A stretch of DNA of 57,610 bases, from positions 1-57,610 of the forward strand of contig JAKQJK010000221.1 in the NCBI GenBank assembly GCA_029561195.1, read 5' to 3'. Each line of letters begins with the position of its first letter. Positions within the stretch are counted from its first letter, which is position 1. Both the position numbers and the translations under genes were made by a program. This stretch comes from Pseudomonadota bacterium (GTDB taxonomy: Bacteria; Pseudomonadota; Gammaproteobacteria; Burkholderiales; Burkholderiaceae_C). Below the pieces are notes generated by a model. That model worked only from the letters and a program-made list of their open reading frames with translations. It searched no databases and had not been told where the DNA came from. Positions 1 through 7,589 of the stretch are shown here, in pieces.

Positions 1-810
1 TTTGGCGTAAACATGGGATCTTCGTTCACTTATTACTACAAACTAAACGATCCCGGAACCTACATGTACCATTGTCACCAGGAGGCCACAGAGCATATGC
101 AGATGGGCATGCTGGGCAACCTGTATGTGAAGCCGACTCAAGACAATATTCTGCTTCCCGGCGCACCCGCCAGCACCATTCCCAAGACCCTCAATGGCAA
201 GGCTTTGAAGGGTTACGTTTACAACGATGGCGACGCGACCACGGGATACCACGTGTCAAAACCGTTGCAACTGTTGTCTATGGACAGCACGTTCCACGAT
301 TCGAGCCTGGGCGTTCAGCCGCTGCCTTTCAAGAATATGCGCGACGACTACGCCATGATAAATGGTCGTGGCTACCCGGACACAGTGAATCCCGCTCCGC
401 TGGATCCGCCCACGCAAAAAGTTGACGTACTGACCAGCGGCGGCGTAGCGCTTGGTGATGTTAAGTCGTCCCAACCTATGAACGCTTTGATTACAGCGGT
501 TAAAGGCGAGCGCATCCTTCTGCGCCTGTCGAATCTGAACGTCACCAATTACTACACCGTCACCGCACAGGGCCTGCCAATGAAGGTGGTGGGAATAGGA
601 GCCCGCCAGCTTAAGGGGCCAGACGGCAAACTTCTTTACTTCGACACCAGCTCAGTTACTTTGGGTGGTGGTGAATCCACTGAAGTAATGATTGACACAA
701 GCCAGGTGGAGGCGGGGACCTACTTCCTTTACACCACTAATCTGAATTTCCTGAGCAATGGCGCGGAAGATAACGGCGGGATGATGACTGAAATAGTCAT
801 CAGTCTGTGA
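1..810 (+). CDS. Multicopper oxidase-like protein, C-terminal part (5' end outside window)
   Basis: The reading frame is open from base 1, so this is the 3' part of a longer gene; an internal ATG at 13 is probably not the start. The first 40 residues hold a cupredoxin copper motif, YHCHQEATEH followed by MQMGM: His24, Cys25, His26, His32 and Met37 of the fragment. This is the type-1 Cys plus the His/Met ligands expected in multicopper oxidases. A second cupredoxin-like domain follows (about 95-265). Its C-terminal strand ends in NGAEDNGGMMTEI, but the histidines normally found there are missing. Known family role: oxidation of a substrate (metal ion or phenol) coupled to oxygen reduction. It is the first gene of a run of seven exported proteins; the next gene begins 63 bp later. 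The trinuclear-centre ligands could be in the missing N-terminal part. Confidence 0.8.
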   Translation, partial: FGVNMGSSFTYYYKLNDPGTYMYHCHQEATEHMQMGMLGNLYVKPTQDNILLPGAPASTIPKTLNGKALKGYVYNDGDATTGYHVSKPLQLLSMDSTFHDSSLGVQPLPFKNMRDDYAMINGRGYPDTVNPAPLDPPTQKVDVLTSGGVALGDVKSSQPMNALITAVKGERILLRLSNLNVTNYYTVTAQGLPMKVVGIGARQLKGPDGKLLYFDTSSVTLGGGESTEVMIDTSQVEAGTYFLYTTNLNFLSNGAEDNGGMMTEIVISL

Positions 811-873
811 CTCGGCCGCCAATCGATATTTGCTCAAGAACCTATCACATTGAAATTCATCAGGAGAGGCGCC

Positions 874-2904
874 ATGACCGCTAACCAAATGCTCAATTCG
901 CTGTCCAGGGTCGCCAAGACCGGGGCCGTGGCGCTGTTGTTGTGCCTAGGTGGCCACGCCTATGCGCTTGTTGAAGGCTGGGAGGGAGACAAGGTCGGCA
1001 CAGTGCACAACTTTAGCTTGACCGCACGCGACGACTTTATCAGCACGTCAGATGGCAACAGCCACTACACCTGGGGTTATGCCCATGGCACCACATTCGC
1101 CATGCAGTACCCCGGCCCAACGCTGATAGTCAACCAGGGTGACACAGTGAACATCGTGCTCAATAACACTCTGCCGGTGCCGGTATCCATCGTCTTCCCA
1201 GGCCAGAAAGACGTCATCGCCACCGGCGGCGGAGCCGGTGTGTTGACTCGAGAGGCGCCTGCCGCGCCACCAGGCTCCACCACGCCGGTTCAGGGGCCGA
1301 CTTATAGCTTCGTCGCCACAGAGCCAGGAACCTACCAGTACCACAGCGGCACGAACCCCGACCTGCAGGTCGAAATGGGCTTGGTTGGCGCCATCATCGT
1401 GCGCCCTACGGGGTTCGCGTATGGAGACGGCACGAGCCACACTGCTCGCAAGGCTTATCAGAATGACGCGACCAAATATGACCGCGAAGCCTTGTTCCTT
1501 CTGACCGAGATGGACCCCGCCGTGCACTGGGCGGTTTACGGCCAGGTTTACAGTGGACAGCCGGTGCAGATTGACACCACAACGATCAAGCCCAGCATGT
1601 GGTTCATCAACGGTCGCAACGCACCTGACACGCAGTTGGACAGCTACGTCTACTGGTTGCCTACCCAGCCCTACAACTCCTTGCCACGCATGCACCCTGG
1701 CGAAAAGCTGCTCATGCGCATGATCAATGCGGGCCGGGATTTGCATCCCTTCCATCACCACGGCAACCACGCCTTGGCCATCGCCAAAGATGGGCGAGTG
1801 CTCAATGCTGCGATGGACAACGCGGGTGTGCCCGACATCACAGCCCCGGACTTCACTGTGCGCGCCGTGCCCGGCCAGACCATGGACCTGATCTACGAAT
1901 GGACTGGCAAAGGTATCGGCTGGGACATCTATGGCACCGTCGCGCAGAACCCGCACACGTGCGTGCCGGACGCCCAGGGCTACGATACGAACACCCGCGA
2001 ATGGTGCGCAGATCACAACAAACCGATCCCTGTAGTCCTTCCGGGACAGCTCGATATTTCTGCTGGCGAACACTACGGTGGCAGCCCGTTTCTTGGTCGC
2101 TCCGGCTCTCTTCCCCAAGGCCATCCGGGCTTGAACACCACGGGCGGTTACTACCATATGTGGCACTCGCACAATGAGAAGGAAGTGACCACGGACGACA
2201 TCTTCCCCGGCGGAATGATGACCATGCTGATAATTGAACCGTGGACTGTGGACCTGGATGCGGGCACCGGTACGGGTGGGTATCCTGGTGGTGTCACGCC
2301 TCCACCCACTCTGCCGACACTGGCACTTTTGGATAACTTTAACCGCACAAACGCAAATACTTTGGGCGCTAACTGGCAGCAATATACATTCAACTATGGC
2401 TTCCTAGGTGGTGTTCAGGCTGGAATCCGCGTCAATGGAAACCAAGCCTTTTGTACTAATAGTGGCATAGCATTTCTCAATTGTGCGCTGGGTGCTAATG
2501 CCTATCGAACCCCCGCATTAGGCGTATCTCAAGCCGCTGCATTGACCTTCTCAACTGTGAGCAACAACACGAGCTTGCTGCTTAAGGCTACAGGTACTTT
2601 AAGTGCTTTGGGTGTCTATCCAAATGTCATCCGCGTTCGATACAACGGAGGGCAAGTGTTCGTGGAGACCACGGCTAACGGCGCAACCTTTACTTCCGCT
2701 GGCACTTTGCCTGGTACTTTCGCGGTGAATGACATCCTCACTGCCATGGCAGATGCAACTGGCACGGTATACGTGTGGAAGACTTCCGGCCTGGTGAGCA
2801 CATTGTTGGGCAGCGCTCCAACCTCATTCACCGGCTCAGGACAGATCGGTCTCTATTTGCCCCCCGGTGCACGTGTGGACAACTTCGCGGGAGGCACGCC
2901 ATGA
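874..2904 (+). CDS. Multicopper oxidase-like protein with C-terminal lectin-like domain
   Basis: Predicted 676 aa. The ATG at 874 is preferred over a TTG at 850 because AGGAG lies 7 bases upstream and a Sec signal peptide follows (hydrophobic core AVALLLCLGG). Cupredoxin domain 1 (about 60-175) has lost the usual ligands: its copper strand reads YQYHSGTN. The last cupredoxin domain has HPFHHHGNH (His291-His299) and MWHSHNEKE (His431, Ser432, His433), then FPGGMM. The Ser sits where a type-1 Cys would be, so a type-1 copper is doubtful while histidine copper sites remain. Residues 485-676 form a beta-rich, concanavalin-like module bounded by LDNFNR and VDNFAGG, shared with the next gene. The stop overlaps a possible ATG of the next frame (ATGA at 2901), suggesting translational coupling. 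Likely periplasmic or extracellular; the substrate is unknown. Confidence 0.82.
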   Translation: MTANQMLNSLSRVAKTGAVALLLCLGGHAYALVEGWEGDKVGTVHNFSLTARDDFISTSDGNSHYTWGYAHGTTFAMQYPGPTLIVNQGDTVNIVLNNTLPVPVSIVFPGQKDVIATGGGAGVLTREAPAAPPGSTTPVQGPTYSFVATEPGTYQYHSGTNPDLQVEMGLVGAIIVRPTGFAYGDGTSHTARKAYQNDATKYDREALFLLTEMDPAVHWAVYGQVYSGQPVQIDTTTIKPSMWFINGRNAPDTQLDSYVYWLPTQPYNSLPRMHPGEKLLMRMINAGRDLHPFHHHGNHALAIAKDGRVLNAAMDNAGVPDITAPDFTVRAVPGQTMDLIYEWTGKGIGWDIYGTVAQNPHTCVPDAQGYDTNTREWCADHNKPIPVVLPGQLDISAGEHYGGSPFLGRSGSLPQGHPGLNTTGGYYHMWHSHNEKEVTTDDIFPGGMMTMLIIEPWTVDLDAGTGTGGYPGGVTPPPTLPTLALLDNFNRTNANTLGANWQQYTFNYGFLGGVQAGIRVNGNQAFCTNSGIAFLNCALGANAYRTPALGVSQAAALTFSTVSNNTSLLLKATGTLSALGVYPNVIRVRYNGGQVFVETTANGATFTSAGTLPGTFAVNDILTAMADATGTVYVWKTSGLVSTLLGSAPTSFTGSGQIGLYLPPGARVDNFAGGTP

Positions 2905-2969
2905 ACCACGATATTCATGCACATAGACAGCACAGATTCGAGTCAGCCTTCAAAGCGGGGAGTGTAATC

Positions 2970-4907
2970 ATGAACACTAAACCAAAAGTCCTCAACGCAG
3001 TAGCGCTGGCGGCAGCGTTGCTGCTGCCGACCCAGGCATTCGCAGTGGCGGAATATCATTTGCGTGCCGAGGCCGTCACCATCCCCGACCCTAACGGCGG
3101 AGCGGCGATTCCGATGTGGGGCTACGCCTTGTGTACCGCCAGTTGGGCCAGTTGTTCCCCAGCCACGGTGCCTGGACCGGCATTGACAGTACCGGTGGGT
3201 GAAACCGAGCTTACTGTGCGCCTGGCCAACAGCCTGCCAGCGCCGACGTCGTTGGTGATAAACGGACTGATCAAACCCATGACGCCGGTGTGGATCGATG
3301 GAACGACAGGTTCTCGCGGCGGTGACCTTACCAAGCGCGTGCGCTCGTTTGACACGGAAGCGGCACCGTTGACTGGGACTGCCGTCTACACTTGGTCAGC
3401 AAAGCCGGGTACCTACCTTTATCAGAGCGGCACACAACCTCAGGTGCAGGTTCAAATGGGTTTGTATGGTGCGGTGACCAAGGACGCATCTGCCACTGAA
3501 GCCTACGCAGGCGTTGCCTACAACAACCAGGCCACCCTCCTGTACAGTGAAATTGACCCGGTGCTGCATGAGGCAGTGGGTGGTGCCGTGCCAACCTACG
3601 GCACGACTGGCCCCACCAGCACTTTTGACTATCAACCCAAGTATTTCCTGATTAATGGCAAAGCCTACTCCAATGACCCGTTGTCTAACCCGGTAGTGGC
3701 GCTCACTGGCACCCCAGGCACCACCTTGTTGCGTTTTCTGAATGCGGGCCTGACGACCCATGTGCCCATGATAGAGGGCAACTACTGGACGATGGTGGCT
3801 GAAGACGGCAAAGCCTATCCCTACAAAACCAAACAGTACACCGCATTGCTGCCAGCCGCCAAAACAATGGATGTATTGCTGACACCAGATGCTGGCGGCG
3901 CCGTCTATCCGATTCTGGACCGGCGGCTCAGTCTATCCAACAACGGAGTTTCTGATGGCGGCATGCTGGTCTACTTGTCTTACCAGAGTTCGGGCGCGAT
4001 CGGTGGTGGCAGCGGTAGCGGGAACGCGCCCCCCGTGGCTTTCAATGATACCTACGACTCAATTATTGGTGTCACGTTGAACGTGGGGGCTGCGGCTGGC
4101 GTCCTGGCAAATGACAACAATTCGGACGGTTTGCCTCAGCCCATCCGGGCCGCGGCAGGGACCGGGACGACCATCGGCGGCGGAAGCTATACCCTTAACG
4201 CCAATGGGTCGTTTACCTACACGCCAGCAATTGGATTCATAGGTGCTAACGACAGCTTTACTTACCAGGTGACCGACGGCCTGGCATTGTCCGCAGTGGC
4301 CGGCACTGTGACCATCAATTTGACCATGCCGACCGCGCCCGCCCTGGCCACCCTGGATAATTTCAACCGCGGTACAGTCACCAACCTGGGTGGCAACTGG
4401 ACGCAAGCGGTGGCCAGCGCCGCCGCAGCACCCAATGTTCAGGTGATTGGCGATCAAGCCAAAGCCGTGACGGTTGGGCTGGGTGGCTTGGCAATTTGGA
4501 ACGCGGGTCTGCTGGAAACTCAGGGCGCCGCATTCAATAGCGGGACACCCTTGAATGAATCGTCTGCCCTGGTGCTCAAGGCCACAGGCGGTAGCGCATC
4601 GGCCCCAGCCAACTACGTGCGGGTTCGGTGCGAAAGTGGCAATGTGGTTGTTGCGACCATGATGGGTGGTAGCAATGTCTCGATCTATGTAACGCAGGCA
4701 ACTTTTCCAGCGCCGTTGTGTGGTGCTACAGGCACATTAAGCGCCGTGGTGAATGCCAAAGGCATTGTGACTACTTTCATTGGTAGCAACTACATAGGTG
4801 GCGTGCAATTGCCCGATGTGAGCGCCTGGAAGGGCCCCGGCAAGATTGGGATTCAGATTCAGACGCAAGATGCCATCGTTGACAATTTTTCCGGTGGAAC
4901 ACTTTAA
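2970..4907 (+). CDS. Copper-ligand-less multicopper-oxidase paralogue with cadherin-like and lectin-like domains
   Basis: Predicted 645 aa from ATG 2970, which follows a GGGGAG and opens a clear signal peptide (AVALAAALLLPTQAFA). An in-frame ATG at 2901 overlapping the previous stop would add 23 residues before the signal and is less likely. Two cupredoxin-like domains (about 30-345) align by eye with the upstream gene but keep no copper ligands: the strands read YLYQSGTQPQ and RLSLSNNGVSDGGM. A Gly/Ser linker leads to a cadherin/VCBS-like domain (about 353-450, GVLANDNNSDG and GSFTYTP). The final 190 residues repeat the LDNFNR to VDNFSGG module of the upstream protein. I infer a structural partner or surface anchor of an MCO complex rather than an enzyme. 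Linked by tight spacing to the genes on both sides. Confidence 0.78.
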   Translation: MNTKPKVLNAVALAAALLLPTQAFAVAEYHLRAEAVTIPDPNGGAAIPMWGYALCTASWASCSPATVPGPALTVPVGETELTVRLANSLPAPTSLVINGLIKPMTPVWIDGTTGSRGGDLTKRVRSFDTEAAPLTGTAVYTWSAKPGTYLYQSGTQPQVQVQMGLYGAVTKDASATEAYAGVAYNNQATLLYSEIDPVLHEAVGGAVPTYGTTGPTSTFDYQPKYFLINGKAYSNDPLSNPVVALTGTPGTTLLRFLNAGLTTHVPMIEGNYWTMVAEDGKAYPYKTKQYTALLPAAKTMDVLLTPDAGGAVYPILDRRLSLSNNGVSDGGMLVYLSYQSSGAIGGGSGSGNAPPVAFNDTYDSIIGVTLNVGAAAGVLANDNNSDGLPQPIRAAAGTGTTIGGGSYTLNANGSFTYTPAIGFIGANDSFTYQVTDGLALSAVAGTVTINLTMPTAPALATLDNFNRGTVTNLGGNWTQAVASAAAAPNVQVIGDQAKAVTVGLGGLAIWNAGLLETQGAAFNSGTPLNESSALVLKATGGSASAPANYVRVRCESGNVVVATMMGGSNVSIYVTQATFPAPLCGATGTLSAVVNAKGIVTTFIGSNYIGGVQLPDVSAWKGPGKIGIQIQTQDAIVDNFSGGTL

Positions 4908-4969
4908 GCACCGTTTCGATTGTTATGTCAATCTCTATTGTCCTCGGTCAATGCAAACCGCCTGATGTA

Positions 4970-5434
4970 ATGGGTAGGCCTGATCGCCTTTGGGTATTGG
5001 CGTCACTGCTGTGTGCTTCAACATGGCTGGTTGGTTGCGCTGGACTGCCGCAGGAGGGCTCAGTACCCGCCGTCGCTTTGCCTGCAGTGCCTGAAGTGCA
5101 AACTGCGTACGGTATCCGGGTAGAGGGCCTGAGACTTTCCGCAGCGGGGTCGATGCTCGATTTTCGGTATCGGGTGTTGGATGCTACTAAAGCGGCCCCC
5201 TTGTTGAATGGAAAAATTCAGCCTTATCTGATCGATGAGGCACACGGTGCAAAACTGGGTGTGCCAGACACGCCGGTGTTGGGACGAATCCGCCAGACTT
5301 CACGCAATAACAATATCGTGGAAAACCGCACGTATTTCGTGATGTTCGGTAATCCGGGCAAGGCCGTGCGGAGCGGTGATCGGGTAAGCTTGTTGCTGGG
5401 CGACGTTAAGATCACCGATCTCACAGTACAGTAA
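4970..5434 (+). CDS. Small lipoprotein of unknown function
   Basis: Predicted 154 aa. The ATG at 4970 is chosen because it gives a 22-residue lipoprotein signal ending in LVGC with a short basic n-region; an in-frame ATG at 4925 would put 15 extra residues before it. Neither start has a strong ribosome site. The mature part (VEGLRLSAAGSMLDFRYRVL near the start) looks like a single small beta domain. I do not recognise a named family. It sits between the MCO paralogues and the protease in the same run, so a role in assembling or anchoring the exported copper proteins is plausible but unproven. Confidence 0.72.
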   Translation: MGRPDRLWVLASLLCASTWLVGCAGLPQEGSVPAVALPAVPEVQTAYGIRVEGLRLSAAGSMLDFRYRVLDATKAAPLLNGKIQPYLIDEAHGAKLGVPDTPVLGRIRQTSRNNNIVENRTYFVMFGNPGKAVRSGDRVSLLLGDVKITDLTVQ

Positions 5435-5463
5435 CTCGTCCGCAGACGAGGGTTTGTGCCTTG

Positions 5464-6936
5464 ATGAAATTTAATGCAACCTCATCGCACCTAGCACTCG
5501 CTTCAACAGCATGCTGGGCGATGCTGGCCACCGTGCAGGTGCTTGCAGGTGAAGTCACACCAGCGCTCCAGCGTAGCATGGCCCACAAGGGCACGCATGC
5601 CGACACAGCTGTGATTGTGCGCTTCACCAACCCCGTGGACGTGCAGGCGCTGACCACTGGTGAACGTCTGGACCGTAGCGAACCGCTGCTTTTGGCACTC
5701 AAGGAACGCGCAGCGCGCCACCGCGCCGCCATTACGCCAACGCTGCAGGCGCAAGGGGCGGTCAAGGTGCGTGATTTGTGGTTGATTAACGCAGTCGCAC
5801 TCACTGTTCCAGCAGTTGCTGTGAAGGCACTGGCCGCCCTGGACGGCGTGGCCACGGTCGACCTCGACGCATTTGTTCAAGGAGGCCGCTCGCAGCGCAC
5901 ACCTGCCCCGCGCAATGCCCCCGGAGAGGTCCGCGTTGCCGTGGTCCCCCCGGTAGCGTCTAAAGACATACCCACACCTGATTTCAAGCAGGCCAAACCG
6001 GGCTGGAACCTTGCGAGCATCCATGTCCCTGAACTTTGGGCAATGGGTCATACTGGCAAGGGCGTAGTGGTTGCCACTATGGATACAGGGGTGGATGACG
6101 AGCACCCCGACCTGCGCGGTAAGTGGCGTGGGGGAGCCAACAGCTGGTTCGACCCGCACGGCGAGGAGCCTTATCCATACGATGCATTGGGCCACGGTAC
6201 TCAATCACTGGGCGTCGTACTCGGCAACCCGGATATTGGCGTAGCTCCCCAAGCCCGATGGATCGGCGTGCGCCTTTTTGATAACAACGGGCGCGCCAGC
6301 ATGAGCGACATCCACAGGGGATTTCAGTGGTTGCTCGATCCGGATGGAGACCCTTCAACTATGGATGCACCCGTTGTGGTCAATGCTTCTTGGGCTCTGA
6401 CAGGACGCGGCTCTGGAAGTTGTATTTTGGAGTTTGACGACGACGTCCGCATCCTCAAGCGTGCCGGCATTGTTGTGGTGTTCGCTGCCGGCAACGATGG
6501 ACCGTTGCCCAAAACGAGCAATAGTCCAGGGAACAATCCTGGCGTGATGTCGGTCGGTGCGGTCGACCGAGACATGGAAATTGCTCGTCAGACAAGTCGA
6601 GGGCCTTCTTCATGCGACGGAAAGATCTTTCCCAAGCTACTGGCGCCGGGGGTCAATATCCGCACGTCTGATCTTTCATATGGCGGCGTAGCCTCGTACA
6701 CCAACGTGTCTGGCAGCTCGCTCGCGGCCCCGCACGTTACAGGCGTTCTGGCACTGTTGTCTGGTGCATTTCCGCGTGCCTCAGTGGCACAGCTGGAGAA
6801 CGCCTTGACACAGAGCGCAGTAATAGTGGGGGACGGTCCGTTGGTTCATCTGGATGCTCTGGCGGCATTTAACTTGCTGCGTGATAAGCAGGAATTGGTC
6901 AAGAACGGACCTGCGCCATTGGCCGTAGCGCAATAA
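5464..6936 (+). CDS. Secreted subtilisin-like serine protease (S8 family)
   Basis: Predicted 490 aa from ATG 5464 (a TTG lies directly before it). A signal peptide (LALASTACWAMLATVQVLA) is followed by a propeptide-like segment to about residue 180. The catalytic triad is complete: Asp207 in ATMDTGVDDEHPDL, His244 in LGHGTQ, and Ser419 in GSSLAAPHVTG. The oxyanion Asn is in FAAGNDG. Family knowledge: secreted endopeptidase that removes its own propeptide. In this cluster it may trim or release the MCO-like proteins or their C-terminal modules, as maturation proteases do in other exported systems; that is inference from position only. Length is normal for the family and no key residue is missing. 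Confidence 0.93.
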   Translation: MKFNATSSHLALASTACWAMLATVQVLAGEVTPALQRSMAHKGTHADTAVIVRFTNPVDVQALTTGERLDRSEPLLLALKERAARHRAAITPTLQAQGAVKVRDLWLINAVALTVPAVAVKALAALDGVATVDLDAFVQGGRSQRTPAPRNAPGEVRVAVVPPVASKDIPTPDFKQAKPGWNLASIHVPELWAMGHTGKGVVVATMDTGVDDEHPDLRGKWRGGANSWFDPHGEEPYPYDALGHGTQSLGVVLGNPDIGVAPQARWIGVRLFDNNGRASMSDIHRGFQWLLDPDGDPSTMDAPVVVNASWALTGRGSGSCILEFDDDVRILKRAGIVVVFAAGNDGPLPKTSNSPGNNPGVMSVGAVDRDMEIARQTSRGPSSCDGKIFPKLLAPGVNIRTSDLSYGGVASYTNVSGSSLAAPHVTGVLALLSGAFPRASVAQLENALTQSAVIVGDGPLVHLDALAAFNLLRDKQELVKNGPAPLAVAQ

Positions 6937-6944
6937 ACTGAATT

Positions 6945-6950
6945 AGGAGG
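6945..6950 (+). promoter_or_regulatory. Strong ribosome binding site of the SCO gene
   Basis: A full AGGAGG lies six bases before ATG 6957. It settles the start against the TTG at 6951, which directly abuts the site and leaves no spacing. Confidence 0.7.
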
Positions 6951-6956
6951 TTGGGC

Positions 6957-7589
6957 ATGATCAAACAAATCAGGATGTCTGGAAAGTTTGTGCTGATGTC
7001 ACTATTCGCACTGGCTGGTGCATTGCATTTTCCGAATAGTGCATTTGGCCATAATGCGCAGGAACACGTAGCCAACTCAGTAGGCACTGGCTCTGCGACC
7101 TACAAGCGCTCAATTAGAAATTATCTGATACCCGATGTTCAGTTGACTGATTACGACGATCGACCTGTTCGACTGCGCGAGTTATTGACAAACGGCGACC
7201 CGGTGATGATGAACTTCGTATTTACCACATGTGCAACGATTTGCCCGGTGACGACCAAGGTGCTATCTGATGTTTCAGCAAAAATGGGTGGCGAGGGCAA
7301 ACGCCTACGGCTCATATCCATATCAATTGACCCAGAAAACGACACGCCATTGCAACTCAAGGCCTACGCCAAAAGCTTTCAAGCTGGAGAGCGCTGGAAA
7401 TTTTTGACTGGCAGCACTCAGGACGTCAAAGCGGTGCTTTTGGCATTGGATAGCTACCGGGGTAACAAGATGAATCATGAACCGGTCACCTTGATACGTC
7501 AGGCAGCTGCGAAGTCATGGGTCCGTATTGATGGATTTGCAACGCCCGATGAGCTAGTGCGTGAGTATCGAAGGGCGATTTCACAGTGA
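6957..7589 (+). CDS. SCO1/SenC-family copper chaperone
   Basis: Predicted 210 aa. An N-terminal hydrophobic segment (FVLMSLFALAGALHF) gives export or membrane anchoring. A thioredoxin-fold domain follows with the SCO copper motif CATICP (Cys92, Cys96) and a conserved-type His (His174, in KMNHEPVTL). Known role: binding Cu(I)/Cu(II) and delivering copper to, or keeping reduced the thiols of, copper enzymes such as CuA of cytochrome oxidase. No cytochrome oxidase gene is nearby, while three MCO-like genes are, so it most likely metallates them. The stop overlaps the GTG start of the next gene, indicating one operon. Confidence 0.92.
   Translation: MIKQIRMSGKFVLMSLFALAGALHFPNSAFGHNAQEHVANSVGTGSATYKRSIRNYLIPDVQLTDYDDRPVRLRELLTNGDPVMMNFVFTTCATICPVTTKVLSDVSAKMGGEGKRLRLISISIDPENDTPLQLKAYAKSFQAGERWKFLTGSTQDVKAVLLALDSYRGNKMNHEPVTLIRQAAAKSWVRIDGFATPDELVREYRRAISQ

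Noticed and set aside
1048-2382. Long open frame (444 codons) on the minus strand
   Set aside because: Lies fully opposite the second MCO gene, has no recognisable domains, and reflects codon bias of the plus-strand gene.
5503-6204. Minus-strand frame of 233 codons
   Set aside because: Antisense shadow of the subtilase gene, which has a complete catalytic triad on the plus strand.
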